The notes under the pieces were generated by a model. That model worked only from the letters and a program-made list of their open reading frames with translations, did no database searches and was not told the DNA's origin. A stretch of DNA of 6,303 nucleotides from an uncultured Selenomonadales bacterium (GTDB lineage Bacteria; Bacillota; Negativicutes; Selenomonadales; Selenomonadaceae), in the NCBI GenBank assembly GCA_946547205.1, contig CAMNPA010000081.1, positions 1 through 6,303 of the forward strand, written 5' to 3'. Of this stretch, positions 1-5,516 are shown piece after piece. Each line of letters starts with the position of its first letter. Position 1 is the first letter of the stretch. A program made the position numbers and the translations under genes.

Positions 1-4
1 GAGG

Positions 5-75
5 AGCTTTTAGGTTTTAGCTTTTAGGTTTTAGCTTTTAGCTTTTAGCTTTTAGCTTTTAGGTTTTAGGTTTTT
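5..75. repeat. Heptad repeat array, left arm (AGSTTTT units)
   Basis: Ten consecutive 7-base units of the form AG(C/G)TTTT run without interruption from 5; the last, at 68-75, has one extra T. The third base reads C,G,C,G,C,C,C,C,G,G through the array, so units differ only there. The reverse complement of AGCTTTT, after rotation, is AGCTAAA, which is a unit type of the right arm, so this arm is an inverted relative of the one that follows. The array may continue to the left of the window, although bases 1-4 (GAGG) already break the unit. Similar 7-base tandem intergenic repeats are known as STRRs in cyanobacteria; kinship with those is not implied. Confidence 0.9.
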
Positions 76-200
76 GCTAACAGCTAACGACTAACGACTA
101 ACTACTAACGACTAACGACTAACGACTAACAGCTAACGACTAGCGACTAACAGCTAAAAGCTAACAGCTAACGACTAACAGCTAAAAGCTCCAAGCTACA
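76..200. repeat. Heptad repeat array, right arm (RRCTAAM units)
   Basis: After a 6-base partial unit (76-81), seventeen 7-base units keep strict phase from 82 to 200. Main types are GACTAAC, AGCTAAC and AGCTAAA, with single variants TACTAAC (103), GACTAGC (138), AGCTCCA (187) and AGCTACA (194). AGCTAAA units occur only toward the 3' end (152 and 180), and 152-164 is a perfect 13-base inverted match to left-arm positions 38-50, so the arms can pair. Because 7 is not a multiple of 3, TAA or TAG falls in all three frames about every 21 bases, so the array is closed to translation on both strands. It ends 3 bases before the GAGG of the next gene's ribosome binding site. Confidence 0.9.
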
Positions 201-217
201 AACGAGGTGTTAAATTT

Positions 218-1495
218 TTGGAAACAGGACTAATCGCGCCCGTGCTGATAATTCTTTTGGCGGCAGTGAGCGGCTACTTTTCGCTGATTGAAACCGCACT
301 GATTGAATGTCATCGCGGGCGAATGGAAAAAATTTCGGAAGACGGCGACACGAACGCTGCGGCAGTTTTGAAAATGTTGGACGCACCCGCACCGTTGTCC
401 GTCGCGCAAATCGGCATCACTTGCACGGGAATTTTGGCGGGAGTCTGCGCAATGTTGACAATCCCGACAATCGCCGCGCAGATGAATTTTTTGGAACATG
501 CAGAAATAATTTCGGCGGTCGTCGCACTCGGCGGCACGACGTTTATTTTTTTGCTGTTCGGAGAATTTTTGCCTAAGCAAGCCGCGAAACGTGAGCCGGA
601 AAATTTTTTGCTCAACCATTACAAAACGTTCCGAATTATCGTTACGCTGATGAATCCTTTCGTGAGTTTGCTGACGACAATCGCCGGCGGAGTCGGTTTT
701 ATTTTCGGCATGAACTCTTCAAAAAATGACGCCGTCACCGAAGATGAAGTTTTGGATTTGATTGAGCAGGGCACCGAAGACGGCACGATTGAGAAATCTG
801 AACAGGAAATGGTCGACAGAATTTTTGACATCGGCGACGAGACCGCGTACTCTCTGATGACGCCGCGAGTTAGATTGATTTGGCTTGACCTTGACGACGA
901 TTTGGAAAAAAATTTGCAGATTGTGCAAGACAGCCCTTATACGATTTTTCCGGTCGGAGTCGGCAGTTTGGACGATTGTCGCGGCTTGATTTACGCCAAA
1001 GATTTGCTCGACGCCGTGCTGAAAAATGGTCGCGATATTGATTTGTCCGCGCTGGTCAGAAAGGCAAGTTACGTTCCGCGCACGATGGAAGCATTTCGCA
1101 TTGTCGAAAAGTTTCGTTCAAGCGGAATCACCGAGGCGATGGTTAATGACGAATACGGCGGAGTTATCGGTTTCATCACGCTTGATGACATTGTCAGCGA
1201 AATTGTCGACACTGCCGGCGATGAGGAAGTTGATCAGCAATTCACGCGCAACAAGGATAATTCCTGGACGGTCGACGGGCTCTGCGACATTGACGAATTC
1301 AAGGAGCGTTTCGACATTGAGACGTTGCCCGATGAAGAGCACGATCACTTTCAGACGATGGGCGGCTTTTTGACTTCGCGATTCGGCTACATTCCCAAGG
1401 TCGGCGAGGTCTGCGAATGGAACGGTTTTCAATTCAAAGTCAAAGCTATGGACGGCGTGCGCATTGAAAAAATTTTAATCACTAAGTCAGATTGA
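218..1495 (+). CDS. CNNM/CBS-domain membrane protein with CorC_HlyC domain (hemolysin C family)
   Basis: This is an integral membrane protein of the CorC/HlyC/CNNM family (425 aa, normal length), members of which take part in Mg2+ or other divalent cation efflux and homeostasis; the hemolysin name is historical. Residues 1-165 form the CNNM (DUF21) domain, with hydrophobic segments near 5-24, 62-90, 96-116 and 138-164, a SLIETAL motif (22-28; family usually SAxETAL) and GEFLPKQ (115-121; family GExLPK). An acidic linker EDEVLDLIEQGTEDG (175-189) precedes the CBS pair, which starts at MTPR (214-217) and ends with DEYGGVIGFITLDDIVSEIV (311-330). The CorC_HlyC domain spans about 348-421. The start is TTG: GAGGTG at 204-209 is well placed, and the membrane domain begins directly after it. 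No convincing promoter lies between the heptad array and the gene. The product is clear; the transported ion is inferred from the family. Confidence 0.92.
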   Translation: METGLIAPVLIILLAAVSGYFSLIETALIECHRGRMEKISEDGDTNAAAVLKMLDAPAPLSVAQIGITCTGILAGVCAMLTIPTIAAQMNFLEHAEIISAVVALGGTTFIFLLFGEFLPKQAAKREPENFLLNHYKTFRIIVTLMNPFVSLLTTIAGGVGFIFGMNSSKNDAVTEDEVLDLIEQGTEDGTIEKSEQEMVDRIFDIGDETAYSLMTPRVRLIWLDLDDDLEKNLQIVQDSPYTIFPVGVGSLDDCRGLIYAKDLLDAVLKNGRDIDLSALVRKASYVPRTMEAFRIVEKFRSSGITEAMVNDEYGGVIGFITLDDIVSEIVDTAGDEEVDQQFTRNKDNSWTVDGLCDIDEFKERFDIETLPDEEHDHFQTMGGFLTSRFGYIPKVGEVCEWNGFQFKVKAMDGVRIEKILITKSD

Positions 1496-1566
1496 CAAGC
1501 GCGGCGCGGGCAGTGTAGACTTGCACGCAGCAGTTCACGAAAAAATTTTGGAGAATAGGTCTGATA

Positions 1567-2820
1567 ATGTTCAACTATCCGCTCGATGTAATCATGGTGC
1601 CGATTCAAGCCGTGCTGTTTATTTTCACGTTCTATTTGTGTTTAATCGGCTTCTTCGGCATGTGGCGACGTTCAGAGAAAAAAATCACGACTCCGCAAAA
1701 AAAATTCGCCGTGATAGTTGCGGCTCACAATGAAAGTGCGGTCGTCGGTCAGCTCATTGAAAACTTGAAGTCGCTCGAATATCCCGACGCGCTCTATGAT
1801 ATTTTTGTCATTGCCGACAACTGCACCGATAACACCGCCGAAATTGCCGCTCAAGCCGGAGCGATTGTCTGCCGCCGAATTGACGAAACTAAAAAGTCAA
1901 AAGGCTTCGCGCTCGAATGGATGTTTGAACGTCTGTTTGAAATGGAGACTCGCGGGCAAATTTATGACGCCGTGGCGATTTTCGACGCCGATAATCTCGT
2001 GCACCCGAAATTTTTGGCGGAAATGAACAATCGACTTTGCAAGGGCGACAAAATCATTCAAGGTTTCCTCGACGCGAAAAATCCTTACGACACGTGGGTC
2101 AGCGGCACGTTCGCGATAGCTTTTTGGGTCATCGATTACGTTTCACATCTCGCCAAGACAAATATCGGACTGTCGGCAGTGCTCGGCGGAACGGGCATGT
2201 GCATTACGATTGACGTTTTGAAGAAATACGGTTGGCGCGCGACGTGTTTGACGGAAGATATGGAATTCACGATGAAATCACTCGCCGAAGGTTTGAAGAC
2301 GACTTGGGCGCACGATGCCATTGTTTACGACGAAAAGCCGTTGACGTTCGCTCAATCGTGGACGCAGAGAAAACGTTGGGCGCAAGGACAATTCGACGTT
2401 GCACACCGTTTTATCCCGAAAATGTTGCGCGAAGGTCTCCGCCGCAAAGATATTCGTATGCTCGACGGTTGCCTGTATCTGCTCCAGCCGCATTTCCTGA
2501 TGTTGTCGTCGTTCTTCTTCCTGATGAGCTACATTCAACTTTTCGTCGGCACGCTCTACACGAATATTTACGCCGTGTTGCCGTCGCAAATTCTGATGGT
2601 GATAATGGTCGCGCAATACGTCTTGCCGATGATTATTCTCGTGAAAGTCCGCGCTAAATTAAAATCGTGGTGGTATCTGCTTTTTTATCCGTTGTTCATT
2701 TATTCATGGATACCGATAATTTTCTTGGGCTTCCTGCACCGCAACGAACACGAATGGGCGCACACTCAACACACGCGCTCGATGAGCTACGACGACTTTG
2801 TAAAGAAACGCACGTACTAA
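1567..2820 (+). CDS. Family 2 glycosyltransferase, membrane-bound, processive type
   Basis: This 417-aa inner-membrane glycosyltransferase resembles cellulose synthase and poly-GlcNAc synthase-like GT2 enzymes, which transfer sugars from a nucleotide sugar on the cytoplasmic face. A hydrophobic segment at 9-31 precedes the GT-A domain. Visible motifs are AAHNE (52-56), DNCTDNT (84-90), the metal-binding FDADN (139-143, DxD type), GGTG (207-210), TEDMEF (229-234, with the candidate catalytic Asp) and QRKRWAQGQ (267-275, the Q/RxxRW acceptor signature). Three further membrane segments lie at about 305-332, 337-360 and 367-391. The cytoplasmic tail has EWAHTQHTR (396-404), a motif common at the C-terminus of this subgroup. 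Ribosome-binding candidates are GGAG at 1550 and AGGT at 1557. The gene follows the CNNM gene by 71 bases with no terminator between, so co-transcription is likely. The sugar and product cannot be read from sequence: no PilZ domain and no adjacent polysaccharide genes are seen. Confidence 0.9.
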   Translation: MFNYPLDVIMVPIQAVLFIFTFYLCLIGFFGMWRRSEKKITTPQKKFAVIVAAHNESAVVGQLIENLKSLEYPDALYDIFVIADNCTDNTAEIAAQAGAIVCRRIDETKKSKGFALEWMFERLFEMETRGQIYDAVAIFDADNLVHPKFLAEMNNRLCKGDKIIQGFLDAKNPYDTWVSGTFAIAFWVIDYVSHLAKTNIGLSAVLGGTGMCITIDVLKKYGWRATCLTEDMEFTMKSLAEGLKTTWAHDAIVYDEKPLTFAQSWTQRKRWAQGQFDVAHRFIPKMLREGLRRKDIRMLDGCLYLLQPHFLMLSSFFFLMSYIQLFVGTLYTNIYAVLPSQILMVIMVAQYVLPMIILVKVRAKLKSWWYLLFYPLFIYSWIPIIFLGFLHRNEHEWAHTQHTRSMSYDDFVKKRTY

Positions 2821-2851
2821 AAAAAGCTCCGATGATGTTCGGAGCCTTTTT
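2819..2851. terminator. Bidirectional intrinsic terminator between convergent genes
   Basis: A perfect 7-bp stem GCTCCGA (2826-2832) / TCGGAGC (2839-2845) with a 6-base loop is followed by C and five Ts on the plus strand. On the minus strand the same stem is followed by seven Ts (the A run 2819-2825). It overlaps the stop codon of the glycosyltransferase and lies 25 bases beyond the stop of the convergent YbjN-like gene, so it can serve both. Confidence 0.88.
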
Positions 2852-2875
2852 GTTTGCTGAAAATGAAATGTTCGT

Positions 2876-3376
2876 TCAATCGTCAACTTCGGCGGCTTCG
2901 GCAGCGTCTTCGGGTTCCGCCAAACCGAAAATGACTTTTATCAACGAGTTGCCGTATTTGCTAATCATCATCAAGCTGATTATGACCGCGAAATCGATTT
3001 GCTCGTAAGTTGGCGGCGCGAATTCATCTCTGCCGCAGAAAATTGGCACGCGGTAAGAAATTTCACCGTCGCGATAGTCAAAGTCGAAGTTGCCGATCAT
3101 CAAGCCGTAATTCGCACGATGAAGAAACTCGCCGACTTTGGCGCGGTCGTCTTCTTCGGCACTTATCGGCAGCATGGATTTGATAATGAGCTTGTCTTTA
3201 TACGCGTGAAAAAAAACTGTGACGTGCCCGAATTTTGATTCGACGCCGAAAATCGCTGAAGCAACATTTCGTTCGTCAAATGATTCATGTTTTATCTCGT
3301 CGCGTTCAAAAAAATTTTCGACTGCCGCACGCACTTGAGCAAGTGTGTCGCGTTTCTCTTCAACAGAATTTTCCAT
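2876..3376 (-). CDS. YbjN-domain (type III secretion chaperone-like fold) protein
   Basis: This 166-aa soluble protein has no signal peptide or membrane segment. The core at 85-112 (HRANYGLMIGNFDFD, then DGEISYRVPIF) matches the pattern of YbjN-family domains, which adopt a CesT-like chaperone fold and are often annotated as sensory transduction regulators; molecular function is unknown for most. The N-terminus (1-30) is charged and helical in character. Residues 125-150 form a helix-like segment, and the protein ends in an acidic Ala/Glu/Asp tail (153-166). The start ATG is supported by AAGGGGGC at 3391-3384 with a 7-base spacer. It is a single-gene unit: divergent from the VOC gene, convergent with the glycosyltransferase, with a terminator 3' and a promoter candidate 5'. 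Family assignment rests on recalled motif resemblance, so confidence in function is moderate; the gene itself is solid. Confidence 0.82.
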   Translation of the reverse strand: MENSVEEKRDTLAQVRAAVENFFERDEIKHESFDERNVASAIFGVESKFGHVTVFFHAYKDKLIIKSMLPISAEEDDRAKVGEFLHRANYGLMIGNFDFDYRDGEISYRVPIFCGRDEFAPPTYEQIDFAVIISLMMISKYGNSLIKVIFGLAEPEDAAEAAEVDD

Positions 3377-3403
3377 GAAAATCGCCCCCTTCGTGATGGT
3401 AGG

Positions 3404-3432
3404 ATTCTATAACATTGACAGAAAATTTTCAA
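3404..3432 (-). promoter_or_regulatory. Sigma-A-type promoter candidate for the YbjN-like gene
   Basis: On the minus strand TTGAAA (3432-3427) is separated by exactly 17 bases from TAGAAT (3409-3404). The predicted start of transcription is about 20 bases before the ribosome binding site. The match to TTGACA/TATAAT is good but not perfect. The same 115-base divergent interval must also hold the promoter of the VOC gene: TTGACA is present on the plus strand at 3415-3420, but no good -10 follows at the right distance, so I do not call that one. Confidence 0.5.
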
Positions 3433-3487
3433 GCGCGAAGTGTTTTTGGCAACGTGATTTATCGGCGAGTGCACGTAAAATTTACGC

Positions 3488-3494
3488 GAGGTGA
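3488..3494 (+). promoter_or_regulatory. Ribosome binding site that decides the VOC start
   Basis: GAGGTGA matches the anti-Shine-Dalgarno sequence over 7 bases and lies 5 bases before ATG 3500 and 8 before ATG 3503. The longest open frame starts with the GTG inside this site, which would leave that start without any ribosome binding site. The shorter forms (127 or 126 aa) also begin as VOC proteins usually do, just before the first metal-ligand His. Confidence 0.75.
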
Positions 3495-3499
3495 TTCAA

Positions 3500-3883
3500 A
3501 TGATGATTGAACATGTGGCGATGTATGTTGACGATTTGGAACGGGCGCGGGAATTTTTTATCAAATATTTCGGCGCGAAGTCGAACGACGGCTATCACAA
3601 TCCCGTTAAAAAATTTCGCTCGTACTTTTTGACTTTTGACGACGGCTCACGTCTGGAGCTGATGAACAAAGTTGAAATGGACGATGCGCCCAAAACTCTC
3701 AATCGCACGGGATTTATTCACATTGCCTTCAGCGTCGGCGGCAAAGAAAAAGTCGACGAGTTGACCGCACGTCTCAAAGCTGACGGTTTTAAAATTATCG
3801 GCGAACCGCGCACGACCGGCGACGGCTATTACGAGAGCTGCATTGTTGACGTTGAGGGCAACCAAATTGAATTGACCGCGTGA
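3500..3883 (+). CDS. VOC-superfamily protein (glyoxalase-like fold)
   Basis: This is a 127-aa cytoplasmic protein of the vicinal oxygen chelate superfamily (glyoxalase I, bleomycin resistance and dioxygenase-like). Two beta-alpha-beta-beta-beta modules are visible: [18 protein letters not shown] opens the first, and HIAFSV opens the second at 74. The four metal-ligand positions are all present: H5, E53 (LELM), H74 and E124 (QIELTA). They align closely with His5, Glu56, His74 and Glu122 of E. coli glyoxalase I, so the protein is probably metal-binding. Substrate is unknown; methylglyoxal-glutathione is possible but unproven, since this superfamily is very diverse. Start choice: GAGGTGA at 3488-3494 is the ribosome binding site, favouring ATG 3500 (or ATG 3503). 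The in-frame GTG at 3491 lies inside that site and is unlikely. The gene stands alone, divergent from the YbjN-like gene. Confidence 0.88.
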   Translation: MMIEHVAMYVDDLERAREFFIKYFGAKSNDGYHNPVKKFRSYFLTFDDGSRLELMNKVEMDDAPKTLNRTGFIHIAFSVGGKEKVDELTARLKADGFKIIGEPRTTGDGYYESCIVDVEGNQIELTA

Positions 3884-4081
3884 AATATTTACGTCATTAG
3901 GTTGTTTTGTTCTACTTTCTTTCTGCGGAGAAAGAAAGTAGCAAAGAAAGCCGCCGCTGCGCGCGGAGCGATGTCACTCCCAAGCACATTTAAGCGTTCA
4001 ATTCTGGTCAACCGGTCAGCGCGTTTGACGTTTGGTCGTTACGTCCGTCCATGGGCGGCTTTAATTTTAATTTTATGCAAG
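3884..4081 (+). other. Structured gene-free region; possible dispersed repeat or untranslated RNA
   Basis: No convincing gene lies here. The stretch holds a perfect 13-bp hairpin (3912-3941), a 9-bp long-range pairing AAAGCCGCC (3947-3955) with GGCGGCTTT (4054-4062) enclosing 98 bases, and smaller repeats within it, such as GGTCA at 4006 and 4014 around the palindrome ACCGGT. It ends at a terminator (4082-4114). TATTTACGTC occurs at both borders, 3886-3895 and 4123-4132. A 66-codon open frame (3902-4102) has no ribosome binding site and is Lys/Arg/Ala-rich because it translates the hairpin, so it is not called. The region could be the 3' UTR of the VOC gene, a small RNA or an intergenic repeat element; sequence alone does not decide. 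Confidence 0.5.
3912..3941. repeat. Perfect 13-bp inverted repeat with GCGG loop
   Basis: CTACTTTCTTTCT (3912-3924) and AGAAAGAAAGTAG (3929-3941) are exact reverse complements around a 4-base loop. One arm is pure pyrimidine apart from one A, the other pure purine apart from one T. No T run follows on the plus strand (GCAAAG follows), so it is not a standard intrinsic terminator in that direction. On the minus strand AACAAAACAACC follows, again not a T tract. Its role is unknown. Confidence 0.9.
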
Positions 4082-4114
4082 AAAAAATCCCGCCGATCGT
4101 GACGGGATTTTTTT
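4082..4114. terminator. Bidirectional intrinsic terminator between VOC and PHP genes
   Basis: The GC part of the stem is TCCCG (4088-4092) paired with CGGGA (4103-4107), closed by the 10-base loop 4093-4102 that contains CGATCG. The flanking A6 (4082-4087) and T7 (4108-4114) extend pairing and give a U tract to transcripts in either direction. It lies 20 bases beyond the stop of the minus-strand PHP gene and about 200 bases beyond the plus-strand VOC gene. Confidence 0.88.
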
Positions 4115-4133
4115 GTTGCAATTATTTACGTCG

Positions 4134-4958
4134 TTAAGTCGGAGGCTTGACGGAAAAATTTTCGGCAAGTTCATCGCTTATCGTGAAGTCGCCGAGTTCC
4201 TTAACGAATCGGGACGCGCTCCCGTGAAAATCACTGCCGCCGGCTATCAGCAAACTGTATCTCTTCGCCATGAAAAAATAGTGCTGAACGTCTTCGGGCT
4301 TATGGCAGGGATAATAGACTTCCAGCCCGTCCAATTTCGGACAGAGACTTTCGACAAGTTCATCGTCGCCGACGAGTTTGGGGTGCGCCAACACGGCTAA
4401 TCCGCCCGCCTGGTGAATGACCTCAATGACCTCGTCGACTTCGGGCAGATAGCGCGGCACATAAGCCGGACAACCTTTGCCGAGCATTTTGTCGAATGCC
4501 TCGCGAACACTTTTGAACGCGCCGATTTTTACAAGCGTGCGGGCGATGTGACTGCGTCCGATTGAACGACTGGTGCCCGCAGTTTTCAAAACGTCTGCCT
4601 CGCGGATATTGTACTTCTTGATCTGAAGGATTTTGATAATTTCGCTGAATCTTTCCCAGCGTGCCTCAATGATTTTGTCGATCATTTCCAAGAGAGCTTC
4701 GTTGTAGATGTCAATTTTATAACCGACAATATGAATATCCCGTGTTGGATGGTTGGCACTAAGCTCGACCCCGGGAATTATGTTCACGCCCCTTCCCGGG
4801 TAAAGCCCGTTTTCGTAAAGGGAACGGACACCGTCAACAGTGTCATGATCGGTAATGCCCAGATAGTGGAGACCGATTTTTTTCGCCGCCGTCACGAGAT
4901 CTTCGGGCGAATAGGATCCGTCCGAAAAAATCGTATGGGTGTGCAAATCGCCGGCCAT
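4134..4958 (-). CDS. PHP-domain phosphoesterase, TrpH/RNase AM type
   Basis: This 274-aa cytoplasmic metal-dependent phosphoesterase has the usual length of the TrpH (COG0613) group. Characterised relatives are E. coli RNase AM (YciV), a 5'-3' exoribonuclease that matures rRNA 5' ends, and nucleotide 3',5'-bisphosphate phosphatases. The metal-site motifs are complete: DLHTHT (4-9, H6 and H8), SDGS (12-15), TDHD (36-39), PGVELS (62-67, E65), DIHIVGY (74-80, H76), RSHIAR (135-140, H137), AVLAHP (188-193, H192) and GGSDFHG (240-246, D243 and H245). Residues 85-180 are the inserted helical region typical of the group. The start ATG has GGAGGAG at 4970-4964, 5 bases upstream. The gene follows spoVS by 69 bases on the same strand without a terminator and is probably co-transcribed with it. 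The natural substrate (RNA or small nucleotides) is inferred from the family only. Confidence 0.93.
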   Translation of the reverse strand: MAGDLHTHTIFSDGSYSPEDLVTAAKKIGLHYLGITDHDTVDGVRSLYENGLYPGRGVNIIPGVELSANHPTRDIHIVGYKIDIYNEALLEMIDKIIEARWERFSEIIKILQIKKYNIREADVLKTAGTSRSIGRSHIARTLVKIGAFKSVREAFDKMLGKGCPAYVPRYLPEVDEVIEVIHQAGGLAVLAHPKLVGDDELVESLCPKLDGLEVYYPCHKPEDVQHYFFMAKRYSLLIAGGSDFHGSASRFVKELGDFTISDELAENFSVKPPT

Positions 4959-5027
4959 TAAATCTCCTCCGTTCGCCTTTACGATAAAAATTTTGTTTCT
5001 TATTGGCGAGAGTGGTTGCCAAAGGAA

Positions 5028-5288
5028 TTAACGCGGTTCGACAATGAGTTTAATGGCAGTGCGTTCGCTCCCGTCAATTTCAATGTCCGTAAAAGCAGGA
5101 ATGCAGATGAGGTCTACGCCGTGCGGTGCCACGAAGCCGCGTGCAATGGCAACCGCTTTAACCGCTTGGTTCAGCGCTCCGGCACCTATCGCCTGCATCT
5201 CGGCACTTCCGGTTTCGCGAATGACTCCCGCGAGTGCGCCGGCGACGGAATTAGGGTTAGATTTGGCTGATACCTTTAAAATTTCCAT
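5028..5288 (-). CDS. spoVS: Stage V sporulation protein S
   Basis: This is an 86-aa protein, exactly the usual SpoVS length, recognisable throughout: MEILKVSAKSNPNSVAGALAG at the start, then QAIGAGALNQAVKAVAIARG (32-51) and a C-terminal FTDIEIDGSERTAIKLIVEPR. SpoVS has an Alba-like fold implying nucleic-acid binding. In Bacillus subtilis it is needed to pass a late stage of sporulation and is transcribed by sigma-H; homologues also occur in non-sporulating bacteria such as Thermus and Deinococcus. The start ATG has a very strong ribosome binding site, GGGAGGAGG (5304-5296). A sigma-H-type promoter lies about 90 bases upstream. It is the first gene of a likely operon with the PHP phosphoesterase. 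Presence of spoVS does not by itself show that the organism sporulates. Confidence 0.97.
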   Translation of the reverse strand: MEILKVSAKSNPNSVAGALAGVIRETGSAEMQAIGAGALNQAVKAVAIARGFVAPHGVDLICIPAFTDIEIDGSERTAIKLIVEPR

Positions 5289-5376
5289 AATTGGTCCTCC
5301 TCCCTGGTTGCATTTTGGTATTGTAGTGGTTTTCTACCTGCTGCGGCTCCTTCTGCGTCTAAATTATTTTCCTTGT

Positions 5377-5405
5377 TAATTCGGCGTGCGTAAATTAAAT
5401 CCTTC
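5377..5405 (-). promoter_or_regulatory. Sigma-H-type promoter upstream of spoVS
   Basis: On the minus strand GAAGGATTT (5405-5397) fits the B. subtilis sigma-H -35 consensus RnAGGAwWW at every position. After an 11-base spacer, GCCGAATTA (5385-5377) fits the -10 consensus RnnGAATww at every position, and 11-12 bases is the usual spacing. The predicted transcription start is near 5370, giving an 80-base leader to the spoVS ATG. B. subtilis spoVS is a known sigma-H target, so position and sequence agree. Use of sigma-H in this organism is inference. Confidence 0.72.
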
Positions 5406-5421
5406 ACTTGCCGCAACGATT

Positions 5422-5441
5422 TTGCATATATTTTATTGCAA
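5422..5441. promoter_or_regulatory. Imperfect palindrome upstream of the spoVS promoter
   Basis: TTGCA (5422-5426) and TGCAA (5437-5441) form an inverted repeat around a 10-base A/T-only centre, a layout typical of dimeric regulator sites. It is centred roughly 60 bases upstream of the predicted spoVS transcription start. It does not resemble a Spo0A box (TGTCGAA). The short arms and AT-rich centre mean chance is a real alternative. Confidence 0.3.
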
Positions 5442-5470
5442 CAGGTAATAGCTTTTGTTTATAGCGTCAC

Positions 5471-5500
5471 AAAAAAAATTCCCGCCGCGTTGACGGGAAT
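5471..5500 (-). terminator. Intrinsic terminator of the RTX gene
   Basis: Read on the minus strand, the stem ATTCCCG (5500-5494) / CGGGAAT (5484-5478) with a 9-base loop is followed by an unbroken T run (A run 5471-5478 on plus). It begins 17 bases after the RTX stop codon. No T tract follows on the plus strand, so it acts in one direction. It also insulates the spoVS promoter from RTX transcription. Confidence 0.88.
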
Positions 5501-5516
5501 AGACCTTGCGAAAATT

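Noticed and set aside
5..200. Possible CRISPR array
   Set aside because: Units are 7 bases and contiguous, with no spacers and no cas genes in the window.
1496..1566. Possible terminator or promoter between the CNNM and glycosyltransferase genes
   Set aside because: The GC-rich stretch at 1499-1510 forms no stable stem followed by Ts, and no paired -35/-10 boxes were found; simple co-transcription is more economical.
3415..3443. Sigma-A promoter on the plus strand for the VOC gene starting at TTGACA
   Set aside because: The -35 is perfect, but the bases 16-18 positions downstream (around AAGTGT) are a poor -10.
3491..3499. GTG start giving a 130-aa VOC protein
   Set aside because: The GTG is part of the GAGGTGA ribosome binding site for ATG 3500/3503.
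3902..4102. 66-codon plus-strand open frame rich in Lys, Arg and Ala
   Set aside because: It has no ribosome binding site, its translation covers a perfect hairpin and a terminator stem, and it has no recognisable domain.
4771..4800. Two CCCGGG sites 19 bases apart that could pair as a hairpin
   Set aside because: They lie inside the well-supported PHP coding sequence, are short self-palindromes, and no T tract or regulatory context accompanies them.
5044..5379. 111-codon plus-strand open frame opposite spoVS
   Set aside because: It is antisense to an unmistakable spoVS gene, has no ribosome binding site of note, and has no recognisable domain.
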